Positions 14,397 to 21,545 of a DNA stretch of 47,704 nt are shown here, one piece after another. This DNA is from a virus. A program made the translations under genes and the position numbers. The notes below the pieces were generated by a model that did not search any database, had not been told where the DNA came from, and saw only the letters and a program-made list of their open reading frames with translations. Position 1 is the first letter of the stretch, and each line of letters starts with the position of its first letter. The stretch covers positions 1 through 47,704 of the IMG/VR virus record IMGVR_UViG_3300021090_000037; one strand, 5' to 3'.

Positions 14397-14951
14397 ATGA
14401 CAAAAGTCACCTCATCCCTCCGCATCCACGACGTCACCCAAGCCTGCCGCCATGCTCTCACCCCTTCCCACGGCCTCGTCAAAATCACCTCCATCTCCTC
14501 CACCGCAGGAGACCTCCCCATCATCAAGGCCACAAGCATAAACCCAAACGGCGAAGAAGTATCTCTTTCCGGCCCCTTCTCCCAATTCACCCCTGACCTC
14601 GACCTCCCTGCCAAGCTTGAAACCATCGCCCACACTTCCTCCGCCCTCACCGCCATGCTCGCCGGCATCGCCCGCTTCCGCATCGGCATGGCCTCCGGCC
14701 TCATCGATGAGGCCATGCTTCAATCCCTCCGCAAACTCGCGGAAGACAAATTCGGCGCCCACATCACCGACCTCGCATTCTCCATGATCGCCGGCATAAC
14801 CCGCAACCTCGAGTACAACAGAGCCACCTCCGCCTACACCCCTATCGAGGGGGAGAAGAAAGAGGACGAAGACTCCTCCACCATCGGCATCTTCTACGTC
14901 GACGAGACCGGCATCCACCCCGTTTCCCTTAAGGACTTCCTCAAGGGCTAA
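14397..14951 (+). CDS. Early protein of unknown function
   Basis: 184 residues. N-terminal mixed alpha/beta part (SLRIHDVTQACRHALTPSHG, then ATSINPNGEEVSLSGPFSQF), then a helical part (about 65-140: LETIAHTSSALTAMLAGIARFRIGMASGLIDEAML) and an acidic linker before a terminal strand pair (TIGIFYVDETGIHPVSL). No active-site pattern seen. It ends at a strong terminator. The xGEEVSL then helix layout is reminiscent of the gene at 12016. Codons are strongly C-ending, as in its neighbours. Confidence 0.75.
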   Translation: MTKVTSSLRIHDVTQACRHALTPSHGLVKITSISSTAGDLPIIKATSINPNGEEVSLSGPFSQFTPDLDLPAKLETIAHTSSALTAMLAGIARFRIGMASGLIDEAMLQSLRKLAEDKFGAHITDLAFSMIAGITRNLEYNRATSAYTPIEGEKKEDEDSSTIGIFYVDETGIHPVSLKDFLKG

Positions 14952-14962
14952 AGGAAGTCCTT

Positions 14963-14996
14963 GGGAAGCTCCTCCACCTAGGGAGCTTCCCTTTCT
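14963..14996 (+). terminator. Intrinsic terminator
   Basis: Perfect 10-bp stem GGGAAGCTCC (14963-14972)/GGAGCTTCCC (14982-14991) with a 9-base loop, followed by TTTCTTTCT. It closes the 13389-14951 transcript, immediately ahead of the structured RNA candidate. Confidence 0.85.
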
Positions 14997-15011
14997 TTCT
15001 CTTTCCTCCGA

Positions 15012-15159
15012 CCATGCGGGGCGGAAACTTCCACCGCAACGTCCGGGAAGGGATAGACCATTCGGGCTGTCACCGCGAGAAGGGCTCACCTCACCTTTCT
15101 TGGCCCGAATAAGAAGGAGTTCCCCCTGCTTCTCCTTCTCCCTCTATCCCCCCGCATGG
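15012..15159 (+). ncRNA. Structured RNA candidate with multiway junction
   Basis: Four perfect nested helices: P1 CCATGCGGGG 15012-15021 with 15150-15159; P2 GGGATAGA 15050-15057 with 15143-15150; inside P2, P3 ATTCGGGC 15060-15067 with 15103-15110 (extendable by two G-U pairs) and P4 AGAAGGAG 15112-15119 with 15132-15139. A small GCGG/CCGC hairpin (15021-15037) fills the P1-P2 gap and competes with P1/P2 for one base. No ORF covers it. It sits between a terminator and the ribosome site of the next gene, so it could be a free RNA or a leader element. Stem identities were read directly; expression is inference. Confidence 0.65.
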
Positions 15160-15185
15160 CCGCAGGAAGAAGAAAGGACTTATCC

Positions 15186-15287
15186 ATGTTCCAGCGTTTC
15201 GAGCGTTACCGCCTTGAGTACCTCCTCATCCTAACCGGGCTCTTTATCCAGGGCTCCCTCCTCACAGGTATCTTCCTATGCAGATAG
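15186..15287 (+). CDS. Single-span membrane peptide
   Basis: 33 residues: MFQRFERYRLEYLLILTG and a hydrophobic stretch to IFLCR. It has one membrane segment (about 12-31) with a basic N-terminus. The site GGAAGAAGAAAGG lies 10-22 bases upstream. Its last codons overlap the start of the next gene at 15278, suggesting coupling. It is first after the structured RNA. Membrane peptides of this size occur as inhibitors or anti-host factors in early regions, which is speculative here. Confidence 0.55.
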   Translation: MFQRFERYRLEYLLILTGLFIQGSLLTGIFLCR

Positions 15288-15502
15288 CTACCATCGTCCT
15301 CACCCTCTTCCTCCACACCGGAGAAGACCGCAAACTCGACGGAAGCCACTTCCCCCCAAGGCAAGAGGAGTTCCGCTTCAACTTCCTCACCCCCGAGGCC
15401 TGCACAGCAAAAGCCCTCGAAATCGAAACCGCCTGGGCCTCATCCCCCCGCACCTCCATCTCCTGGGACTGCCTCTACACAGAGGATCTCGACCTGATAT
15501 GA
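15278..15502 (+). CDS. Small early protein with hydrophobic N-terminus
   Basis: 74 residues. MQIATIVLTLFLHTGEDRK resembles a short or degenerate signal sequence, followed by a soluble part with two Cys (ACTAKA, WDCLYTEDL). It overlaps both neighbours (10 and 4 bases). No family recognised; a periplasmic or membrane-attached protein is possible. Confidence 0.6.
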   Translation: MQIATIVLTLFLHTGEDRKLDGSHFPPRQEEFRFNFLTPEACTAKALEIETAWASSPRTSISWDCLYTEDLDLI

Positions 15503-15681
15503 GCGACGCCTCCGCCGACTACATGAAGCTCAATATCGTCCACCTCAAATCTAAAATAGAGGGACTAGAAAGCGAAATACAGCGACTCACCTCCGACCTC
15601 CACAGCGCCATCGAGGAAAACGAGAAGCTAACCACAACCATCGACGTAATTTTAGCTCGACTTAAAGAGGCCAAAACATGA
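15499..15681 (+). CDS. Small coiled-coil protein
   Basis: 60 residues, almost entirely a heptad coiled coil (VHLKSKIEGLESEIQRLTSD then AIEENEKLTTTIDVILARLK). It is coupled by ATGA overlap to both neighbours. Likely dimeric; function unknown. Confidence 0.6.
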   Translation: MSDASADYMKLNIVHLKSKIEGLESEIQRLTSDLHSAIEENEKLTTTIDVILARLKEAKT

Positions 15682-15848
15682 GCGCGGACAAAAAAACCAA
15701 CCTCCCCCTCGGCAATCCCGGCAACCGCACAACTCGCTGCCTCCCTTGCGCCGGAACAGGAAAAACCGTCGAGCCCGACGCATCCGGCAAGCTCATCAAA
15801 ATGGACTGCCCCTACTGCGGCGGAACCGGGAAGGTACCCACCAAATGA
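15678..15848 (+). CDS. DnaJ-type zinc-finger miniprotein
   Basis: 56 residues with two CxxCxGxG motifs, CLPCAGTG and CPYCGGTG, about 22 residues apart. This is half of the four-motif cysteine-rich domain of DnaJ and enough to bind one zinc. No J-domain is present. ATG overlaps the upstream stop, with AGAGG upstream, and ATGA joins the next gene. Small proteins of this type exist in bacteria and phages; a chaperone-mimic or protein-binding role is inference. Confidence 0.65.
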   Translation: MSADKKTNLPLGNPGNRTTRCLPCAGTGKTVEPDASGKLIKMDCPYCGGTGKVPTK

Positions 15849-16054
15849 CCAGAAGCAAAGAAGAGGAAAAAACCACCGCCCTCCTCGGCCACGCCTTCCT
15901 CTACTGGATGGGCGTCTCGACCGCCCTCACCTCCATCGCGACCATGTTCATCTCGCACCTCGCCCTTTTCCTCATCGGCCTCGGCGCCATGATCCTCGCG
16001 GTCATCTTCCGAGGAATCACCACGCGAGGCGAGGAAAGGCGACGCCCCTCATGA
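15845..16054 (+). CDS. Two-span membrane protein
   Basis: 69 residues, starting MTRSKEEEKTTALLGHAFLY. Two membrane segments (about 11-37 and 39-57) end in a basic tail RGITTRGEERRRPS. GGAAGG is nine bases upstream and the start overlaps the preceding stop (ATGA). It could be an early inner-membrane modifier; no family was recognised. Confidence 0.65.
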   Translation: MTRSKEEEKTTALLGHAFLYWMGVSTALTSIATMFISHLALFLIGLGAMILAVIFRGITTRGEERRRPS

Positions 16055-16530
16055 CCGCACGCACCTGCATATGCAGCGCCGTGAACCATCCCCCGTGCTC
16101 ATTCTGCGCGGGGCTTTCCTTTTTGGAGGTCGAAATCCTAGACGAATACGGCCTCCCCGTCCTCCTCTGGCTCCGCGACTACTACCTCCTCCACGAGGGC
16201 CGATGGAACCGGGAAACAGGCGAGGCCGAATTCCCCTCCGATAAAGCTTTCGCCGAGTTCGTTCTACCCCTCGCAGTGCAAGAACTCGCGCTAAGAGAAG
16301 AGCGCAATCAAACAGCCGCAAGAGAGCGTAAAGAGCGCGACGAACGTAAAGAGCGCGACCTTCAATCCGCCCTCTCCATCCTCAACCGTCAATCTCCCCC
16401 CGCTCTCACCCACATCGGCGCAGGGGTCTTCCTCCCCACAGCGGCAGTGAAAGCCTCTTCCGCAAAGATCTACGACCTATCTCTTTTCCGAAAGGAGCGG
16501 AAAAAAAATGGCACGTCCCGCACACCCTGA
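16051..16530 (+). CDS. Early protein with N-terminal Cys cluster
   Basis: 159 residues. CICSAVNHPPCSFC (residues 6-19) gives CxC-x7-CxxC, a probable zinc site. A globular part follows (EVEILDEYGLPVLLWLRDYY), then an Arg/Glu-rich helix (ALREERNQTAARERKERDER) that looks like a single charged helix. It overlaps the preceding gene by four bases and the next by 23. No known function. Confidence 0.65.
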   Translation: MTARTCICSAVNHPPCSFCAGLSFLEVEILDEYGLPVLLWLRDYYLLHEGRWNRETGEAEFPSDKAFAEFVLPLAVQELALREERNQTAARERKERDERKERDLQSALSILNRQSPPALTHIGAGVFLPTAAVKASSAKIYDLSLFRKERKKNGTSRTP

Positions 16531-16993
16531 CAAGCACGACGAGCGGCTCCGCTCCATACTCGAACGAGCCCTAACAGAAGAAATCCTCCTCCCCTGCCCG
16601 GACATGGCGCACGCGAAGCTCATGCGCTCGAAATTCAAGGAAATCATCCGAGCCCATCGGGAATGGGGAACCGGCGAGCATCTCCGCTTCAAGGGCCTCC
16701 GCTTCCGCCTCCGCCTCACCCACGAGCTTCAACCTGCTCGCCCTCACTACGAAGCGGACGAGAAGCGCCACCCCTACACCCTCGCTATGGACAAACGCAA
16801 CGTCCTAGACGAGATCCTTTCCTCCGTCTCAACTTCCTCCACCTCTGTCCCCCTCACTAACAAAACCACGGAGGCTCGGGTAGACGAGTCCGACGAATGG
16901 GACTACGACCCCGAAGAGGAAGAGGACTCCTCCGAGGACGACTACGACAAACTCGCCCACCTCTACCGCATCCCCAAAGAAGGGAGCGTTTAA
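16508..16993 (+). CDS. Early protein with acidic tail
   Basis: 161 residues. Basic N-terminal half (MARPAHPDKHDERLRSILERAL, KLMRSKFKEIIRAHREWG), then a Ser/Thr linker and a very acidic segment (DPEEEEDSSEDDYDK) near residues 137-151. AAAGGAG precedes the ATG. The acidic patch could mimic DNA or bind a host factor, which is speculation. Unrecognised. Confidence 0.65.
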   Translation: MARPAHPDKHDERLRSILERALTEEILLPCPDMAHAKLMRSKFKEIIRAHREWGTGEHLRFKGLRFRLRLTHELQPARPHYEADEKRHPYTLAMDKRNVLDEILSSVSTSSTSVPLTNKTTEARVDESDEWDYDPEEEEDSSEDDYDKLAHLYRIPKEGSV

Positions 16994-17203
16994 ATGCCCC
17001 GCGACTCCCCCTCCATCCGCATACACATCAACCTCGACGCGGACCTTGACGCAAAGCTACGCGTCCTCCTCGCCGACCCAGTAACCAAGCGGGCCAAATA
17101 CGGGAGCATCTCCGCCCTCGTCAATTCCCTCCTTCTCCAATGGGCGGTGAAGGAGTTTGAAGCCCGCAGCAAGAAAGGCAAGACCCCCAATGAGCCAGCT
17201 TAA
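16994..17203 (+). CDS. Ribbon-helix-helix-like small protein
   Basis: 69 residues. IRIHINLDADLDAKLRVLLA is a beta strand then helix, followed by YGSISALVNSLLLQWAVKEF, a second helix. This is the arrangement of Arc/MetJ-type DNA-binding dimers with an insertion between helices. GGGAG lies six bases upstream. An early regulator is plausible; the motif call is by pattern only. Confidence 0.55.
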   Translation: MPRDSPSIRIHINLDADLDAKLRVLLADPVTKRAKYGSISALVNSLLLQWAVKEFEARSKKGKTPNEPA

Positions 17204-17585
17204 CCTCACACTTCCGGGAACCGCACGGGAACCGACAGAAGCGGATGCGCCGGCACCCACGAAGGTAGAAGAGGCCCCGAAGGCGGAGGATACTCCTTCC
17301 GACCTCCCTCTCCACCTCCAATTCACCTCCGTAAGAACAGAACTCCTCGCCATGGAGAGGGCGAAAGCGGAGGGCAAAGAGATCAACATCGACCGGGTTC
17401 AGGAACTCGTCCGTACCGCCGCCGACCTAATGGCGAAGATCCAGACCTCCACAACCGGACCGAAGAAGAAAATCATCGACAAGGACGGCGAAGCCGGCCG
17501 GGAAACCAAGCCGAAAAAGCCGAAGGCGGAAAAAAAACCCTCCTCCATCGCCCACCTCGCCATCCCGGAAGGAGACGATTTCTGA
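17190..17585 (+). CDS. Disordered Pro/Glu/Lys-rich early protein
   Basis: 131 residues from ATG 17190 (the frame opens at 17157, but this ATG follows an AAAGG site and shortens the overlap). N-terminal MSQLNLTLPGTAREP, Pro/Glu-rich linker (20-45), a helical core (LQFTSVRTELLAMERAKAEG, IDRVQELVRTAADLMAKIQ), then a Lys-rich tail. The tail HLAIPEGDDF resembles acidic C-terminal tips of ssDNA-binding proteins, but no OB domain is seen. Confidence 0.6.
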   Translation: MSQLNLTLPGTAREPTEADAPAPTKVEEAPKAEDTPSDLPLHLQFTSVRTELLAMERAKAEGKEINIDRVQELVRTAADLMAKIQTSTTGPKKKIIDKDGEAGRETKPKKPKAEKKPSSIAHLAIPEGDDF

Positions 17586-17755
17586 TGCGCAAGATTAACA
17601 GTTTCCTCCTCCGCCAACGCGACAACATCACGAAAGGAAAAAGCGACCACGTAACCGTCCTCACCTCCGAGGAAGCTTTCCGCCTAGCCCGGCTCCTCCT
17701 CGACGAAGTCGCCCTCGACCAATTCGGAGTTCTCACATGTACATCCTCGGCCTAG
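17585..17755 (+). CDS. Short early protein, 56 residues
   Basis: MRKINSFLLRQRDNITKGKS, then VTVLTSEEAFRLARLLLDEV and a short tail. The ATG overlaps the preceding stop and AAGGAG lies about eleven bases upstream. A strand-helix layout is predicted. It overlaps the next gene by 19 bases. Function unknown. Confidence 0.55.
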   Translation: MRKINSFLLRQRDNITKGKSDHVTVLTSEEAFRLARLLLDEVALDQFGVLTCTSSA

Positions 17756-18048
17756 CCGGACGCCCCGACACCTTCACCTGCAAGGAAGACCTTATCTCCT
17801 TCCTCAAGGCCATAAAAGCGACCTTGAATAAGAAATACCAAAACGCCACGGGAGCCCATATGTTCTTCTTCGTCCACATCCCGGATGCGAAGAGGGTATG
17901 GGTGACCGGCGTAAAAGGCAAGCAAGATACCTTCTGCGCCTACACCACCTCCCCGGAGGCCGTCGCTCAAAGCGAGAAATACTCCAAATTCTACACCCCT
18001 CGCGAAGTCTACCTAATCTCCTTCGGTGACGAAAGGAACGATGCATGA
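17737..18048 (+). CDS. Early protein of unknown function
   Basis: 103 residues, compact alpha/beta (MYILGLAGRPDTFTCKEDLI, HMFFFVHIPDAKRVWVTGVK, TPREVYLISFGDERNDA). GGAG precedes the start. ATGA overlap with the next gene. No motif recognised. Confidence 0.65.
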   Translation: MYILGLAGRPDTFTCKEDLISFLKAIKATLNKKYQNATGAHMFFFVHIPDAKRVWVTGVKGKQDTFCAYTTSPEAVAQSEKYSKFYTPREVYLISFGDERNDA

Positions 18049-18419
18049 CCGAAGAAGAAAAACCCTTCGTCCCCACTCTTTCTCTCGTCGCCGCCCTCGT
18101 CCGCGACTTCACCCCCCGCTGGAACTCCTCAAAACTCCACGGGCAGGAGGACCACTGCGTCTACCGCTGGGAGAATCACGAACGCCTCATCGTCGCGAGG
18201 TTTCCTTTCCGCAAGCACGCCCAAGCCTACGTGAAACAGCTCAACGCGGAGGAGATGACCACCCTCATCCTCCACGCCCTCTACAACGAAACCGGCACCG
18301 ACAGCCTGGAGGAGCGCACCTTCCGCATCCGCCTCACCGCCCTCCACATGGAGCTACCCACCTGCCCCGATCCCGACATGTTCAAGACCGCGTTGTATCC
18401 TCACCCAAAGGCGGAATAA
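18045..18419 (+). CDS. Early protein of unknown function
   Basis: 124 residues with a helical start (PTLSLVAALVRDFTPRW), a strand pair (HCVYRWENHERLIVARFPFR) and a helical middle (KHAQAYVKQLNAEEMTTLIL). Soluble. AAAGGA lies 8-13 bases upstream. The 64 bases that follow (18420-18483) contain no ORF with a standard start, although one frame would encode a hydrophobic stretch. Confidence 0.65.
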   Translation: MTEEEKPFVPTLSLVAALVRDFTPRWNSSKLHGQEDHCVYRWENHERLIVARFPFRKHAQAYVKQLNAEEMTTLILHALYNETGTDSLEERTFRIRLTALHMELPTCPDPDMFKTALYPHPKAE

Positions 18420-18483
18420 AGCGAGTTCTCTTCATTACCTTCCTCATCTACCTCCCCTTCATCCTTCTCCTCGGAGCCCACTC

Positions 18484-19077
18484 ATGGCAAACGCACACAT
18501 CCTCCACGACTTCCACCCCTACACATGGTACGCGATCTCCCTCTACCCGACCCATGCCCGCCTCGCCTCCTACGAAAGCGCCCCGCTCGTCGACCTCCTA
18601 ATCAAGCGCTACAACGCGAAGACCGACAAGTTCGAGTACTTCAAAGTCGAAAACGCCTCCTACCACCACAGATACGGAGGAGCCGACCTTGCATGGTGCT
18701 GCCTCGAAGGCCATCGCCCCATCGCCTTAATGCACGACGGCGAAGACCTCCCCCGCTGGGACGCAAAAAACCTCCTCGTCGACGCCGTCTCCAATCCCCC
18801 CAACATCACGGACATCACCATCTCCCAAGAAGCGTGGAAACGGGAGAAGTTCGAGGAGGAGGCCAACGCCCTCCACGACGCAGCACACGCGGACGAGACC
18901 CACATCCTCGGCGAAGCTGGGGCCCTCGCCTTTCCCGAGGGCACATCCAACCCCCCGAGGAGGGAGACCTTAACCTGCGACGTCCACGGCGACTACCACC
19001 TCTACGACCTCGACACCAAAACCTGCGACTGCGGAGCCAATCGCGACACCGAGTCCGCCGTCGAAACCGGGAGATAA
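18484..19077 (+). CDS. Early protein with C-terminal Cys/His knuckle
   Basis: 197 residues. Mixed alpha/beta N-terminal domain (WYAISLYPTHARLASYESAP, YNAKTDKFEYFKVENASYHH). The C-terminus LTCDVHGDYHLYDLDTKTCDCGANR holds three Cys and two His and looks like a zinc ribbon. It lies four bases before the exonuclease gene and is probably co-translated with it. Function unknown. Confidence 0.65.
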   Translation: MANAHILHDFHPYTWYAISLYPTHARLASYESAPLVDLLIKRYNAKTDKFEYFKVENASYHHRYGGADLAWCCLEGHRPIALMHDGEDLPRWDAKNLLVDAVSNPPNITDITISQEAWKREKFEEEANALHDAAHADETHILGEAGALAFPEGTSNPPRRETLTCDVHGDYHLYDLDTKTCDCGANRDTESAVETGR

Positions 19078-19081
19078 ACCC

Positions 19082-19906
19082 ATGACCGCACTTCTTTCCC
19101 GCCCCTACGACCTCCGCGTCATCGACTTCGAAACCTCCGACCTCCCGGAAAAGTCCGGGCGCATCATCGAAATCGGCTGGACTGACCTCCGCGTCCACAT
19201 AGAGGGGGGCGTCCCCCGCATCGAATACCTCCAGGAACACTCTATGACTTCCCGCTACGGCCTCCCTCGCGGCATGAAGATCGACCCCGCTGCGAAAGCT
19301 GTCCACGGCATATGGGAGGACGATCTACCCGCCTGGAGCGTGCTCGACGCCCTTGCCCTTTCCTCCTACTTCCAATGCGAAGCCGGAACTACCCGCCAGT
19401 TCGACTACCTCATCGCCCATAACTCCAAGTTCGAGGAGGCGATGATCAAGCTCTACAACAACGACCCCATTCAACTCTACACCATTCCTCCTTTCATCTG
19501 CACCATGAAAGTCGCGAAAAGAATCTGGCCCCGAGCGGACTCCCACGCCCTTCCCTTCCTCCGCTACCACGCCGACCTGGAGAAGGGGAGGAGGGACTTC
19601 CGCTGCGACCCACCTCATGCCGCCGGCCCGGACACCTGGCTCACAGCCATGCTTTTTTCCGAAATGCTTTCTACCTTCCACGTATCCATAGAGGAAATGC
19701 GGGCATTCACCGTCGCCCCCGAGTTCCACGCCTTCTGCCCCCTCGGAAAGTACAAGGGAAAAGAATGGAAAGAAGTCGACACCGGCTTCCTCACCTGGAT
19801 AGCATACAAAGTCCCCGACATGGAGGAGGGGTTGAAAGAGGCCGCGAAACTAGAACTCAGCTATAGAGGCGGGGACACCCCCTCCGGGAGATTTAACCGA
19901 TGGTAG
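19082..19906 (+). CDS. DEDDh 3'-5' exonuclease, ExoX-like
   Basis: 274 residues. DnaQ-type fold: ExoI VIDFETSD (D15, E17), ExoII IAHNSKFEEAM (about 111-121) and ExoIII HAAGPDTWLT (H179, D184). The ExoII acid is Glu118 where the family normally has Asp, a conservative but uncommon change. The C-terminal PLGKYKGKEWKEVDTGFLTWI (about 227-247) matches the extra domain of exodeoxyribonuclease X-type proteins. It would degrade single strands in recombination or repair. It opens the recombination module. Confidence 0.85.
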   Translation: MTALLSRPYDLRVIDFETSDLPEKSGRIIEIGWTDLRVHIEGGVPRIEYLQEHSMTSRYGLPRGMKIDPAAKAVHGIWEDDLPAWSVLDALALSSYFQCEAGTTRQFDYLIAHNSKFEEAMIKLYNNDPIQLYTIPPFICTMKVAKRIWPRADSHALPFLRYHADLEKGRRDFRCDPPHAAGPDTWLTAMLFSEMLSTFHVSIEEMRAFTVAPEFHAFCPLGKYKGKEWKEVDTGFLTWIAYKVPDMEEGLKEAAKLELSYRGGDTPSGRFNRW

Positions 19907-20109
19907 AGAAGAAAGACACGCCCTCCTCTGTAGGCAAGATCGACTCCGCCAAACACGAGACCTTCGCAAAAGAGGCCGATCAAAAAGCCGACAACATGAA
20001 AACCATCACCCATGAGGACGTGGTGACTAAAGAAGGCCTCCGCAACCTAGCCAACGAACACCGGAACATCGCCTCCCACGGCTCCCCGGAGAACAAGGAC
20101 AAGAAATGA
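19900..20109 (+). CDS. Small hydrophilic early protein
   Basis: 69 residues, very charged, helical and probably disordered (KHETFAKEADQKADNMKTIT, NLANEHRNIASHGSPENKDKK). It overlaps the exonuclease stop by seven bases and the next small ORF by four. No family known. Confidence 0.55.
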   Translation: MVEKKDTPSSVGKIDSAKHETFAKEADQKADNMKTITHEDVVTKEGLRNLANEHRNIASHGSPENKDKK

Positions 20110-20186
20110 GAGCCTTCCTCTTCCACATCCTCTACCTCCTCTTCGACTCCGCCGACGACAGGAGCGACCCCGAATGGGACAGATAA
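20106..20186 (+). CDS. Very short ORF, 26 residues
   Basis: MRAFLFHILYLLFDSADDRS then an acidic end. The ATG overlaps the previous stop and its end overlaps the nuclease start at 20174, so it may mainly couple translation. The hydrophobic N-terminus could touch the membrane. No independent support. Confidence 0.35.
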   Translation: MRAFLFHILYLLFDSADDRSDPEWDR

Positions 20187-21217
20187 AACTCCCCCTCGAC
20201 CACTACAACATTGGGGAGGCCTACAACCCCCCCTCTCTCCTCCCTCCCGGAGAGAAACCCCCCCTTCCTTCAACCATGGACAGCACGATGCTTGTTGCCT
20301 ACCGTGCCTGTGCCTCAAAGTTCCACCGCGAGCATGTCCTCAAACGCACGACCGCCGTCCTTTCCGTTCATCTACTCGCGGGAGGAACTTTTGCAAGCGG
20401 CATCGAAGCTTACCGTCGAGCTTACTACGCTGACGGCTACTCGAAAGAAACCTCCCTCGACATCGCTTTCCTCGCCGCGAACGTCGCCTGGGGTGAGGCC
20501 GATCCGTTCCCGAAGTTCTCGGGGGAAAGCAAATCCCTCGATCGAGTATTCGCCGCTATTGACAGCTATTTCACTACTTATCCAATCGACACCGACCAAT
20601 TTCAACCACACATCCGCGCCGACGACGGCCACCCAACTATTGAGTTCAGCGCTGCTGTACCCCTCGACCCATCGCTTGGCTTTCCTCTCCATCCTTCAAC
20701 AGGCGAGCCATTTATCTGGCACATACGATCTGACGGCCTTGGCAAATTTCGTAACCTCCCGGTATTCTCCGACGAAAAAACTGCGGTCTCCCTCGGCCCT
20801 ACATGGTCCTCCCGCTGGACCCTTCGAAATCAATTCCTCTCTTACGCCTGGTGCTATCGAGAAATGGGCCTCCCATATCGCACAGCTCTGGTTAGAGGAG
20901 TCGGGCTTTTAAAAACGAAGATCTCCCACGCAGAGTGCCTCGTCCACTACCCCGACCACCTCCTCAACGCCTGGCAGGAGACCGCCGCCTACTCCATGCA
21001 GCAAATGGTCCAGCACTGGGAACAGGACTACTGGCCGGAGGAGTTCGGGGACGCCTGCACCTCCTACGGGAACTGCATCTTCACCGACGTATGCCTAGCC
21101 CCGCCGAGTAGAAAGGAGAACTACCTCGAAGCAAGCTACCAGCCCCGCTCCTGGGACCCCTCCCTCATCCACAACAGGAGGACAGCCCTTGAAGAAGCCT
21201 TCCTCGCATTGGGTTGA
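20174..21217 (+). CDS. Cas4/RecB-like PD-(D/E)XK exonuclease
   Basis: 347 residues. Motifs: SDGLG (D187), DEK-T (D200, K202), and QFLSYAWCY (Q220), the RecB-family nuclease core. Four Cys (C46, C295, C301, C307) are placed as in Cas4/AddB proteins, where they bind a 4Fe-4S cluster that staples the termini. The usual early His of the motif appears absent (GTFASGIEAY). It would resect DNA ends for recombination by the Sak4-like ATPase encoded downstream. AGGAG precedes the start. Codon use in its centre (20280-20920) is visibly less C-biased than at its ends. Confidence 0.8.
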   Translation: MGQIKLPLDHYNIGEAYNPPSLLPPGEKPPLPSTMDSTMLVAYRACASKFHREHVLKRTTAVLSVHLLAGGTFASGIEAYRRAYYADGYSKETSLDIAFLAANVAWGEADPFPKFSGESKSLDRVFAAIDSYFTTYPIDTDQFQPHIRADDGHPTIEFSAAVPLDPSLGFPLHPSTGEPFIWHIRSDGLGKFRNLPVFSDEKTAVSLGPTWSSRWTLRNQFLSYAWCYREMGLPYRTALVRGVGLLKTKISHAECLVHYPDHLLNAWQETAAYSMQQMVQHWEQDYWPEEFGDACTSYGNCIFTDVCLAPPSRKENYLEASYQPRSWDPSLIHNRRTALEEAFLALG

Positions 21218-21545
21218 GAAGGTCATCGATATAAGTGACGTCCTCCCCACCGGCCACATCTTCGCGAAAGGAGTTTCTAAATGCACCTCCCCCCTCCTCG
21301 GCGAGATGTGGAGGATTTACTTCATAAGAGCCGAGAACTGGAAAATCGTCACCGCCCACTCCACCGTAAGATGGACGGTTCTCCTCAACACCAGACACGT
21401 CAACCTAAAGCTTATTCCGGAGCTATCCCCATGTCCCTCACGAAAGACGACAAATACCCCCGCGAAAGAGACGACGACCTCCACGACTGGCTCGCCGAAT
21501 GCGACACCGGCGACAGCAGAAGCTGCGAAGGAGCCGTCAACATAG
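21189..21545 (+). CDS. Early protein with TTG start, possibly frame-disturbed
   Basis: 118 residues. It starts TTG with a perfect AGGAGG eight bases upstream, overlapping the nuclease gene by 29 bases. Residues 1-80 have the C-ending codons typical of real genes here (GHIFAKGVSKCTSPLLGEMW, ENWKIVTAHSTVRWTVLLN). From 21431 on, the C-ending pattern moves to the frame of the next gene and the tail becomes Thr/Ala/Pro-rich, so either the last 38 residues are an overlap tail or the true stop was lost. Function unknown. Confidence 0.5.
   Translation: MKKPSSHWVEKVIDISDVLPTGHIFAKGVSKCTSPLLGEMWRIYFIRAENWKIVTAHSTVRWTVLLNTRHVNLKLIPELSPCPSRKTTNTPAKETTTSTTGSPNATPATAEAAKEPST

Noticed and set aside
18420-18483. 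Hydrophobic reading (IKRVLFITFLIYLPFILLLG) after the gene at 18045
   Set aside because: No ATG, GTG or TTG with a ribosome site in the right place; probably an effect of the pyrimidine-rich strand.
21281-21430. Upstream start at 21281 for the 21431 gene
   Set aside because: It has a good AAAGGAG site, but codon use in this stretch favours the 21189 frame, so the shorter start was preferred.
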